This document shows, one piece after another, positions 1 to 10,600 of a stretch of 64,000 nucleotides of DNA. The stretch is taken from the NCBI GenBank assembly GCA_019096065.1, contig JAGUCH010000008.1:1369001-1433000 (forward strand). The letters are read 5' to 3'. The notes under the pieces were generated by a model. It worked only from the letters and a program-made list of their open reading frames with translations, did no database searches and was not told the origin of the DNA. Numbering within the stretch: position 1 is the first letter of the stretch; each line of letters starts with the position of its first letter. Position numbers and translations under genes: made by a program. The stretch is from Paracyclopina nana. Its lineage: Eukaryota > Arthropoda > Copepoda > Cyclopoida > Cyclopettidae.

Positions 1-944
1 GGATCTTGCATCCTTGATGCTCATGTTCAAGTTGAGCTTCCTGATGATCAAGGGAGGAACTTGTCTCTTCAATTCCATTTCCTTGCGCTTGTCATCCTCA
101 ACAGCTTTTGGAGCATGCTTGGGGCAATAGCTCCGGAATGTGGTCTCGCGCTTTTGCTGATAGGTACCATTCCGGATTCCACAAGGGAGATGATAGAAAG
201 CTGGAAATCAAAAAGAGTCTCAAAGAGTTCCTTTTAGTGGCAATTTTCAAGCAATTTAACTCACTTTTGCACCTTTTCCAAGCACAAGCAGCTTTGGCGC
301 CGCTTTTCTTGCAAAACCTGCATTTGGAGCCCTTGAGCGCCCTAATGTTTTTGATGATGTATCCGTCAAGGGTGTCTTCGTTCGAATTGAAATCCTGGAG
401 CATTGTTGGGCCTACAATCAAAATTACTGAAAATTCAGAAGCAAAATATATGATTTTTTTTACCATGGGCTGAATCCAGGCAAAGTTGATGTAGGCAAAT
501 GTCCAGATTTTTGTTAGTGATGTTGATTCCCAATTGTGTATTGTGCCTGTCCAAAAACGAGGCCATTCTGGACAACTTTCCATGCCTCACAAATGCAGTG
601 GAGAGCTTGCAAAAGTGGCAAGCTTTCGCGTACCTCAATTGTGGCTTTTCTTTGGGCCTCGCGGCGATTAAGCAAAAGTGCCCTTCGGTAACGCTCGGAC
701 CAGTTGAATCCGGATCAAAACAAGATTGCCAAAACAAACACGCGAAGCCTTTTTTGCTGCTGTTCAACTTTTTGCGGTAAGAAGAAGTCAACTTTTTCCC
801 ATTCACTTTCTTCTCACTTTTTTGAAAAATTGTGTTTTTTCTTCGTTTTTCTGCCCTTTCCGCCAATTCCAGGGCCAAGCAATTCTCCATATTTCCGTTA
901 ATTAACGGAAATTTTTCGGCGAAAAAGTCCACTGTTTTTGACAT
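1..944 (-). CDS. Extended PHD-finger protein (PHF7/G2E3-like), partial at window edge
   Basis: Three minus-strand exons join in frame: an open block ending at 464, then 411-265, then 200-1, which runs off the window. The joined protein has the order expected of an extended PHD domain of the PHF7/G2E3/PHF11 type: a CHFC pair, then CLHQLC, then KCRFCKKSGAKAAC, then a TFYHLPCG block and finally FRSYCPKH. Such domains bind chromatin or act with ubiquitin ligases; which applies here is unknown. After the domain the chain is basic and continues off the window. Splice sites are good (donors at 463 and 264, acceptors at 412 and 201). The start is uncertain: the first exon is open up to an ATG at 944, but the residues before the zinc-finger block look unlike a conserved domain, so the true exon may begin nearer 700. 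Confidence 0.72.
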
Positions 945-2384
945 TTTCAGTGACACTTAAGCTGACACCAAATCAGGCTTTTTTGGGCTGTTATCAACTA
1001 TATGAAATTCCCGTCAATTCCCGTCAGTATGCAGAGTTACCAGACAATTCGAAGAAGGTCCAATTTCAGCTTTGTACGTGTTTTGTGGGGGAAATTGCAG
1101 AAAAGTCTGGTAACGCCTAGAAATTTGATTTATGATCGCGCGCATTATGAGTCAGTGCTACCAGATGCGGCGGTTTTCCGCCAAATTGGCGGTTTTTAAT
1201 TCAGATTAACGCCTTTAATGAAACTGGCAGTTTTATTGTAAAAGTTAATCATTTTACTTCAAATCCTAATTTTCCGATTGCTTTTTTCCGGATTTTGCAA
1301 CGTATTTTGGCGTTTTTTGCTGCTTTGAACCTGAAGTTTTAAGCTTTTTCTGATGTGAAATCGGCGGGTTTTTGTGCATAATTATCTAGCATCGCTCAAT
1401 GACACTTTGAAGTTTGAAGTTTGACTCCCAATTGTGGGCAGATTTCAAACATAGAATTAGGCTTTTAATTGGCTATTTAAAAGAGTACTTTTTTATTTCC
1501 AAATCCGGCATATCAATTTATGTAGCTAATCTTGGATTACAATTTGTGGCTTTTTTGATGAGAAGCGAAAAAAACAATATTTTTCATGGTTGTTAACGAG
1601 GTTACAATGTTACGCGCTTGTTTCTACTCTAAATACTCTTCCTTAAAGTGTTAATCTGGCAAGTGAAAATATTAGAAAAGCGGCTATTTTTGGGGCTGTT
1701 CTATGTTGCGCGTCGTGCACAGTGGGATAACGCTGGAGGCGAGCGCGCATAATATCCAAAACAAGTTTCAACATGCCAACTTTTCTGCTTGCAAGTTGCA
1801 CCTGCCTAGAAAGAGTAGATTCAATGTTAACGGCTTTGATCAGCATGGAAAAGCAGCAGCTCGAAAGCCGGCTGAGAAACCGTTAAAATTTCTTTTAAAA
1901 AAAATCTTGTTGTTGTTTTCTATCTTGATTTCCTGATTTCTTGAGAAACAATGCAAAACATCAAATTCAGCCCGGTTTGACAACTGAATTTGCTTTTTTC
2001 ATACAACTCGGTCAGTGATTAGTAACAAAGAATTACGAGAGAACCAAGGATTTTTAATGAAGCTGAAAAAAACCCGATCCACTGCAATTACGCTAATTAT
2101 TTCCGACCACTTGAGCTAGTGACGTCAATGGCTCTTTTGAACGAATCACTGTTATAATGAAAAGTGCAGATTAAACGTTAAAAAACGTTTGAACACTTGC
2201 AATTGGCCTGAATCCGTTATTTCCAAATTTAAGTGCGATTCATCTTAAGTTGCACCAAAACAAGAAAAAGTGGCAAGAAATTAGGCCTTCCGTTATTTCT
2301 AAGCAAGTTATGCATTAGCATTAATGGGCGTAAAAATCAGGGGGGAAACCGGTACTTACGCGTAAAAAGTAATTATTACGTTAT
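945..2384. other. Intergenic region, no gene seen
   Basis: AT-rich sequence with short ORFs only (up to 77 codons) that show no domain and no splice partners. A 22-bp perfect palindrome lies just before it at 891-912. I see no tRNA, promoter box or clear repeat that I can support. Confidence 0.5.
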
Positions 2385-2636
2385 TCAGTCAAATTTACTC
2401 ATGATTTCTCGCAAAACAGCTTAATGTTGTGAATTTGGCTTGATGTACACCAAACTTGGCGACAATGTTTTGATGCCAATGCTTAGCAACCACGTTTTCA
2501 AGTAAAACATGGATTTGCCGAGGTTGGATGCGATCCATATTGGATTCTGCGTAGCTTTGATCTCCACCATGACTGGAACGATGGAAATCACCAATCCAGT
2601 GGACATGACCTGACTACAAATGATTTTATTACACAA
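2385..2636 (-). pseudogene. Truncated duplicate of the 7TM receptor 3' end
   Basis: This segment matches the last part of the neighbouring 7TM gene almost residue for residue (MSTGLVISIVPVMVEIKATQ, then KSMFYLKTWLLSIG). Only the end of the gene is present, covering the TM6-TM7 region. A TCA codon of the intact gene is TAA here, so the frame stops 12 codons early, although the old downstream codons and the original stop are still readable to about 2388. No upstream exons are found before the intact copy. The similarity continues a little into the 3' flank on both copies, which fits a local tandem duplication followed by decay. Confidence 0.8.
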
Positions 2637-2718
2637 AGCAGTCTAATGAAGGTTACTGATTTATGCTGATTATCTTCTGCAGCGATGAGTATGGCATTAT
2701 TTTGGTCATTACCAATTC

Positions 2719-2925
2719 TTATGTAGTGACATTGCAACAATGTCACTACATAAGATTAGGGCTCATTATATTCCACGCTTTTGATCATAACGTGGTTGCG
2801 GTTATAATCGGTTCTTATTTACTGACAAGGTTGCGATGTCAGTAAATAAGAAGCCATAACAACCGAAAGCATGCCACAATCAAAGACATGGAAGATAATG
2901 AGCCCTAGTCTTATGTAGTGACCTA
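2719..2925. repeat. Double-hairpin palindromic element (MITE-like)
   Basis: Two near-perfect palindromes stand in a row: 2719-2755 with arms CTTATGTAGTGACATTG around a 3-base loop, and about 2813-2850 with arms CTTATTTACTGACA. A third copy of the first arm, CTTATGTAGTGAC, follows near 2911. Both arm types recur inside the foldback element at 21983-22531, so this is a repeated family. It sits between the 7TM gene and its pseudogene copy. Confidence 0.7.
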
Positions 2926-3051
2926 GAATGCAACCCTAACCAAGCCACAGTCAAGTACGCTGAAGAAATGATACAAATACTTATGAAATGGTTTAAGTAG
3001 TCAGCAATCAAACAATAAAGTTAATGAAAAAACATTTATTTATTACGTTAT

Positions 3052-4447
3052 TCAGTTGAATTTACTTTTGATTTCTCGCAAAACAGCTGAACGTAGTGAT
3101 TTCTGCTTGATGTACACCAAACTTGGTGCCAGTGTTTTGAAGCCAATGCTTAGCAACCACGTTTTCAAGTAAAACATGGATTTGCCAAGGTTGGATATGA
3201 TCCACAGTGGATTCTGCGTAGCTTTGATCTCCACCATGACTGGAACGATGGAAATCACCAATCCAGTGGACATGATCAGATTACAAAAGATTTTATCCTT
3301 GACCGTCATGTGAAGGTTGTTGATGTTAGGTGCAATTTGCTTGCTTCTTTTGCACTTGTCCACAAGGGAATGCAAAGTGTGAAAGCCATGGAAAATGATG
3401 GTGATTCCCAAGATGCAATCAGTGATGCCCAAGCTGTCATCAGTACGGCTCACATCCCAAATTCCACTTGTTGTGGCGTTTTTGGCAACTAAAGTGTCAT
3501 TCTTCATGAATTCCCACTTGGTGCAAACTCTGTACATGAGATGGCTGTTTTGGAAACCCAAGTAGTACTCAGTGAGGCTGAACAAGAGGCCAAGCCCAAG
3601 GCAAGTCCAAGTGACCAGGAAAAGTAGTAGGGAATCATTCATGATAGGGATTCTGCCTAGGCAAAATGACAGGTAGTACCTCACCAGGCTTTCAGTGAGT
3701 AGGAGCAATAAAGTCCAATTCACTGTGACATAGTCTATAACATAGACTACATTACAGACCCACTTGGGTGGATTGGCTGTTGACATCACTCCAAACACTC
3801 CATAAGAGGAAAGTGAAAATCCTGGAGGGCAATAAAGTACTTAAAAACAAGTTTGTTTAAAAAATGTGCTTAAAACTGTATGTATAACAGGCTGTAAAGT
3901 GGAAAACCCTGGTGAAATGAGCATGTTACTGGCAGGTTTCCCTCTTTCCAGTTTATAGTCAGCTGTTTTACAGCCCATTGAACGCATTAAATGAAATTTA
4001 GCTGGTTATATATTTCAAATCATGTCTAGTTGTCATGGAGAAGGTTTTTTTACTTTGCATCCCTTTTAAAAAATTAAGAGCGTTTTGAAGTGACTTTACA
4101 TCCCCGTGGGATATAAAGTTATTTCTAATAATGCAACATTGCTAATAAAGAAAATGACTGTTGAGCACCCAAACATGACCTAACATAGCCCGATAAAGTT
4201 TTCACACCTGGGAAAATCACTTTACAGTGGATACATGAAGCTTACCTAGGCAAACGACTATCCAAAGCCTGCAGTGGATATCAGACAAGAGTGTTTTTTG
4301 CTGACTTGGGCTAATCATGGAGTGGAACCAGACTATGCCAAAGATGAGTGCATTGCCAACTGTTTCAGCCAGGCTGACCATCACCAAATGGATCCATCTG
4401 TGGATGTCCCATTCCCTGAGGAAAATTGAGGCCTCTTCCCAGTCCAT
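3052..4447 (-). CDS. Orphan rhodopsin-like seven-transmembrane receptor
   Basis: Two exons, 4447-4246 and 3821-3052, join in frame (phase 1) to a 323-residue protein. Seven hydrophobic segments can be read. TM1 contains a GN pair (AETVGNALIF). TM3 follows a Cys and ends in ESLVRYY, in the place of the usual DRY motif. TM4 holds a central Trp (LVTWTCLG). TM7 ends in APSLVY, a weak form of NPxxY. N-glycosylation sites (NDT, NAT) lie in the loop after TM4. This fits a divergent class A GPCR; ligand and subfamily are unknown. Start chosen at the ATG at 4447, 22 codons before TM1. A chemosensory receptor or another polytopic protein remains possible. A decayed copy of the last exon lies 0.6 kb downstream. 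Confidence 0.68.
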
Positions 4448-4687
4448 TTGGAATCAGTTTCAAAACTGAGAGAGCTCAGCTCAAAAACTGAGAGAGTGAG
4501 ACAAAAGGAGGAGGATGTTACAGCATCTCATCTCATGGAAATGGAAAAACAGAGAGCTCATGGATTGTTTTTAATTTCCACCAAATATGTAGGAAAGTCT
4601 TGAGAAAGTTTGCTCAGCCCTAGTATTGAGATTATTGACCCAACAAAGCCATTATTGCAGTTCTTCAACCCGGCTTTCTTGCTCAAA

Positions 4688-7600
4688 ATGTCAGCAGTGA
4701 AATACAACCCAGAAGACTTCATTTCCAGGCCTCAATTGAGCTGTTCAAGTACTCTGAGTATTGACAGCATTTCATTGCAGTAAGTTCAAAAGTTGAAAAA
4801 GTCGAGCGGAGCGAAGCCAGCCGCCGAAGGCCGCAAAGCCTAATGAAGCTTTGTTGTGAAATCTACCAATTAATTTTGTCGCCAAAATGCGTGTAACTGC
4901 ATAAGCGGTTGAAGCGTGATCCTACCTGAAAATTGCAAGCTCGTTTCTCAGCTGATTTTTAATCTTTTTTTTTTAAATCATACTCAAAATTGGACATCTA
5001 ATTCGAATATATTTCATTTCATTTATTTTTCCGTTCCAAATAGCTCTCAGCGATGATAAAAAGTGCTGAATTTCTCCAACTAGTGTAAATTGCTCCGCTC
5101 GAATAATCCGAATCGGAGAAGCGCCGATTCTCGCCTTGGACACCTAACTAATGTTTTCCTCCTTCTTTTTATAGGCATTCATTTGGTTACGAGTGCATCA
5201 AGCGGGCTAATTTACATGTTTTGGACAGCAGAACTCTGCTCTTTGTCACAGGCAATTTGATCCACTTCTTGGACATCCAAAATAAGACTTTGGTCTTCAG
5301 GAGGAGCGCAAATGGAGCTGGCATTTCATGCATCGCAGTAAGAGTGCATAAAGGTACAATGAAAGCAAATTCAACTCAATTTCATCTTATTTTAGGTTCA
5401 CCCCAAAAAGGCAATTTTTGCAGTGGCAGAAAAGGGTAGCGAGCCCCTGATCATCATTTATTCCTGGCCTAACCAGTCCATTTTGAGCATTTTGAGGCAT
5501 GGCACAACAAAGCAATACAGCTGCATTACATTCAGGTAGCTTACAAAGTTTCAACAAATGCCCACCTGGTAAAGCAGTAGCAGGCTAAATGAAATTCCGG
5601 CCCTCGCAATTGCTCGGGCAGAAAATGTTTACTCGGAGCAGCTTCCTATCTGTAATAAGGCACCTTGGAGACAAACTTGTTGTAAGGGCTTCCCAGGTAG
5701 ATTTGCCCATTGTGCAAAAATCCCTCACTCAGCTTGGACATGAGAGGATCAGTAGAGTGCCAAGATTGCACTATTTCCCCTTGGGAGTTGAGCTCAATGA
5801 TGAGTCCATACGGGGGCAGAATGTTGGCACCAGAGTGCTCAGTGTTGCCCAGTCGATGTATCATGATGGCAGCTGGCTCAAAGTAGGCCACATTGTTGAT
5901 GAAGGCTTCCAGAATCAGCTGAACCAGGCAGCAAAGTCTCACTGCCACTTTGGCCAACACTGGGTTGGTGAAGAATCTCCCTGCCAAAGAAGATTCCCCA
6001 TCCATTTTGACCACTGGAATGCCAATGAGGTAGCTCCCATCTTCACTGGGCTGGATGTTGTCTGGTCCCCCTGGGGTGTGAGCAAACACCTCCTTTTGGC
6101 CCCTTTTGTCTCCCTTCAGCCAATACCTCCACACTGTGCTGGCACCAGTCTCTGCCACCAGCAGGAAGTCTTCATTTGGAGACAAAGCTATGCCATTGGC
6201 AAATGAGATTTCATCCATGATCACCTGAAACACAGCATTTGCAGCTAGAAAGCAACGCATGAAATTCCAGCCCTCGCTACCGCTCGGCCGGGAAATTTTT
6301 TGCTCGGCTTGCTAAGTACAGACCTTGGACATGTTGCCATAGACGTCATACTTAAGGACTCTGCCAGAGGGCGCTGTGATCAGCTCATAGATGCCATTGT
6401 GTAGGACAAAATGGGTGCTGGAGACTGAGTAGTAAATGGTCTTGCCATCTTGCGAGATGGCCACAGAGTTGGTGAGCAGGTTTCGCCTGCCATCAATCTC
6501 AAGGGAGGCAGGGACCAAGGGCGTGGCCTTGCCAGTCTCCACGTTGACCCTGTACAGGCCAAAGTAGGCGTCAGCTGCAATCAGCTGACCCTCTTTGTCA
6601 AACTTGAGGCCCAGGACTCTCCCACATTTCTCCTCTTGGTGGGTTTCACTGCAAACCTGCCCAATTTTGGCCACAAACTCCCAAGGCTTTCGAGGCTGGT
6701 CTACATTCAGCCTCAAAATGTCTCCCCCTTGCACACCAGTGTACAAAAAGTTGCCTTTCAGAGCAAAAGACTCAGCACCCTTGAAAAAATTGAATTTGCT
6801 ATACTTCTTTTGGGTAATTTTGGTATAGTTTGGTATATTTGGTATATTTTGGTGTTACCTTGATGTAGCCAAGGCTGGAGTGGCCTTTGATGCCCCTGCT
6901 GAGAGGCTCAGCAGTTTCCAGCCTGTGATTGGCTGTCAGGCCTCCTGTAAAGGGAATGTCCCTGGGCTCAGAAAGTCCCTTAAAGTCCACATCATAGGGA
7001 GGTAAATTGGGCATGAGTACAAGAAAGGCCAGGAATGCAATAAGGCTGTAGGCAGTTCTTCTCAATGCATCTGTTATCAGCTTGAACATCATTTTCAACT
7101 CGTTTTTCTGTCAAAATATTGTGGTTGTTGTTGTTTTCATTTTACAGTGTACACTGAGCTTGGCTAGAGCAGCTGTTTTACTGCAAGATTATTGCTAGTT
7201 TCACGCAACCTCTCAAAAGAGCAGGTACAAAAAAGACACCCAGTTTCCTACTTACTTTTAGGAATCAAATACATGTTTTTCTATCTTTTTGAAATTCAAA
7301 TTTTTTTTTGTGTGTGATAATTAAATGTTTTTATTGGGGTTCAAAGCATGATTAGAGCCTTGAAAATGTATTATCCTGTTTTTCTTTCATTTTGGTGCAT
7401 TTACCTCAGTAAAAGTAAGACAAACTTTTTTCGCACATTGCAAAATTGTTGCAATAAAAGTTGGCTGTTGTTGTTGTTGGCCTTGAGAAAGGTCTTCTTT
7501 ATTCGGATAATCTCTTGTAATATTTAATTGTGGTTACTCCACTGTTAAGGTTGCGTATAGTCGCAATTATTCCCTCATGTGTGAAAAATGTGGAATCTTC

Positions 7601-10600
7601 AATATTCCAGCCATTACTGGGCACTTTGGAGGTGTACACCAGGATATTTTCCAGTGGTTTGGACACAGTGGTCACTTCTTCAACTCCATTCTTAAGGCTG
7701 GTGTAAGGCTTATCAATTTCATAAGTCACAGTAGAAGCTGACTCCATTCCATCCACTGAAAACAAATATTAATGAATTTTTGGCCGCAACACTTACTGCG
7801 ACCACAGCATGAAAAAACGCGGTTAAGTCTAGTTAGGCGTCCAAGGCGAGGAGAGGAATTGTTTCCGACTAGGATTATTTGAGCGGAGCGCAAACAGGAA
7901 AAATCACCGTTTTTTAAGCTGTTTTTTTGTGGGATGTTTTTAAGGCACAAACATGGTTGATTACATAATATGATTTAACAGAAAAAAAGCTTTTTATTTT
8001 GCTTTGCTTAGCTTTGCCTTAATTCGCTCCGCTCAAAAAATGCATGGATACAGCAACGGAATATTATAACGAGATTACGTTATAGCTACGTCATTGCCCT
8101 AATTTATGCGTATGTTAAATGGTTAATAGGCAAAGTTGGCCTCCTCACCTATTTCATAAGTGGTCAAGCTCCACTTGACATCAGGCCATTTTGGCTTTTT
8201 CAGCAAGATCTTCACCTTGGTAGCTCTGACAATTGGGCCTAAATCTTTGCCAGGCAAGCCAAGGCTGTCCAAGTACTCCTCAAGGTTCTCATCATACCTT
8301 TCAAAGGCATAGGTTCCAGAAAAGATGTCAATGTCTGAGTTATTTCTTGATCTTGACTGAGGATTGAGTGAACTCCTTCTGGATCCATTGGAAGAAGCAT
8401 TTGAATTCTTCCTACTTGGAGCTTTGGCTGGAACCACCACCAATTCATTCAATGGAGCCTCTTTCACTGCAGGTGGTTCTTTGGTGGCTTTTTTCAAGCT
8501 GGACTTCTTCTTCAGTGACATTGCTTTTACTATTATTTTTATGTGGAATTACATAGGGCAATTACTAAGCTGTTGTCGTGTTCTCTCTGTACTGAGAGCT
8601 GTATCCTACTGTGCAGCATAAAAGCTCGGGGCTTTTGCACTTGAATAATGATCTCTAAGAGGACCTAGGCCAAAATACTTGCCTACAGCCAACTACACCA
8701 TGACAATAACTGGGAAATGAAAGCTATTCGCTGAATACTACTGCAATACAGCAATACAGCTGTACACACAGATTCATGAATCAATCCCATATTTGCAATT
8801 GCTCTGTCCCTATGGTACAGCTTGAAAAAGTACGGGTCTTGAAAGCAATGGGCTTCAGCCTAATTAGCTTGTGAAAGCAATTTAGGAGATAGTTGAATCT
8901 TTTCAAAAGTTTGAGTGTGGCTTTGTTTGCTTTGATAAGTGAGCTTGTCGTGACTTGGAGCTAAGCGATCTGTTTGTTTTCCTTGCTTGAACGCTATTGT
9001 TGGGGTACGCACCTTGGATCTATTGTGGCTCTTTTTCTTCAAAAGAAGAAGTGGGTTGTTGCAATAATAATCAGGGCAGCCAAAGTTGTGTGACAAGAAT
9101 GGAGCACGCACATAGTTTCTCCATAACAGATGATTATGCACAGTAATTCAACTTAGAAACAACTGTTTGACAATGATAATCACAACTAATCTCTGGTCTG
9201 GAAGTATGGCTTTCTTGATTTTCAATTACATGGATTGTTCAATGATTGAGCACAAGTTGAAGTGATTGTATTTTTCAGCTCTTGCGGCATGTATTTGGCT
9301 TCTCAGGGTGATCGCCCCGATCAAACACTGACAATCTGGATTTGGGAACAGGAGGAAATGGTGGCACGTAAAGCTGCTCCGGCTCCGGATCACTACCAAC
9401 TGACGTTTGCTCATGATCACCACACAAAGATCACAAGCTGTGGTAAAACAAACCGCATCCCTCACACTTATGCGAGCTACCAAACACATTTCCAAACCTT
9501 GGGAAAGATTAAACTCTCCCCCAAATTGCTTTCGGAAGCAAACTTAGAACGGCTCACGCTTTTCCTAAAATAAAGAGCTGTCTTGCATGCTACAAGACCA
9601 TTTTTGCCTCAAGTGCTCAAAATGAATCATAATTTGAATTGCACTGACTGAGGCATGCAATTTCAACCATCGTGTATACTTTTCTGGTTATAAACATCAT
9701 TGTTATGCTTTTATAATCAATAAGGATCAATCATTTTGAGCATAAAGTTAAGACTTATATTTAAAACATTTCTTTACAAGTGAAAATGTACAATTTTGCT
9801 TTTCATGTCATAGGGCCTGGACATGTGACCTTTTGGACTTTGAGCACAGGTGTGGACTCGAGTAGCTCAGATCTGGGTGAAAGGCTGAGGGCCACTGAGG
9901 GCAAATTCATGATGACCTCTGTGGCAGATGTTGATAGTGTGGCAGCCACTGGCACCACAGGCAAAGTGGTCTCCACTTGTCATTGGGGCAACTTGCTGGT
10001 TTGGGAAGAAGGGCACATCCAATTGGAAGTGACCAGGAAAGATGGCAGCACTTGTCATGATGGCCAAATCAACTCCATGGTGGCTGAAGAAGGTGAGCTC
10101 ATCACCATTGGTTGTGATGGCTGGATCAGAGTGTGGGACTTGGAGAGCATTTGCAATGCCAGAGCTGTGGACTCTGAGTCAGAAAAGGCCATCTTCCATT
10201 TGGATCCCATGAATGAGGTGGAAGTGGAGCCTGGAGCTGTGCTGAAGAACATTGCCAAGAGTAAGGTCCAGACCGAGGATCACAATGACTGGTTCATCCA
10301 GGATGCCACTGGCAGCATATGGAAGGTGGACTTGTCCTTCTCCCTATCCATGCAAAAGCCCAGTAGAATATACAGGTAGTATTTTATCAATGTGTACAGG
10401 TTGCCTCATGGGTTTTGGAGCATAAAATATTTCAGATAAAATCAAGCATACAATTTTTAGGCATTTGATTAATCTACTCATGCCATTGCCATGAGCACAT
10501 TTCATAATATCGACACACTCAGCTATACTTGAAGCTTGATCTATGATTCTACAGCATAGAGCAGAAATTACTTTATTTTACCATTACAAAAATTTCAGGT

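Noticed and set aside
5589..6206. 205-codon plus-strand ORF
   Set aside because: It is the shadow of APMAP-like exon 3 on the other strand.
9480..9573. In-frame extension of CFAP44 exon 4
   Set aside because: A donor at 9443 joins in frame to exon 5 and restores the conserved GHVTFW motif, whereas the extension has no family similarity and resembles an intronic repeat.
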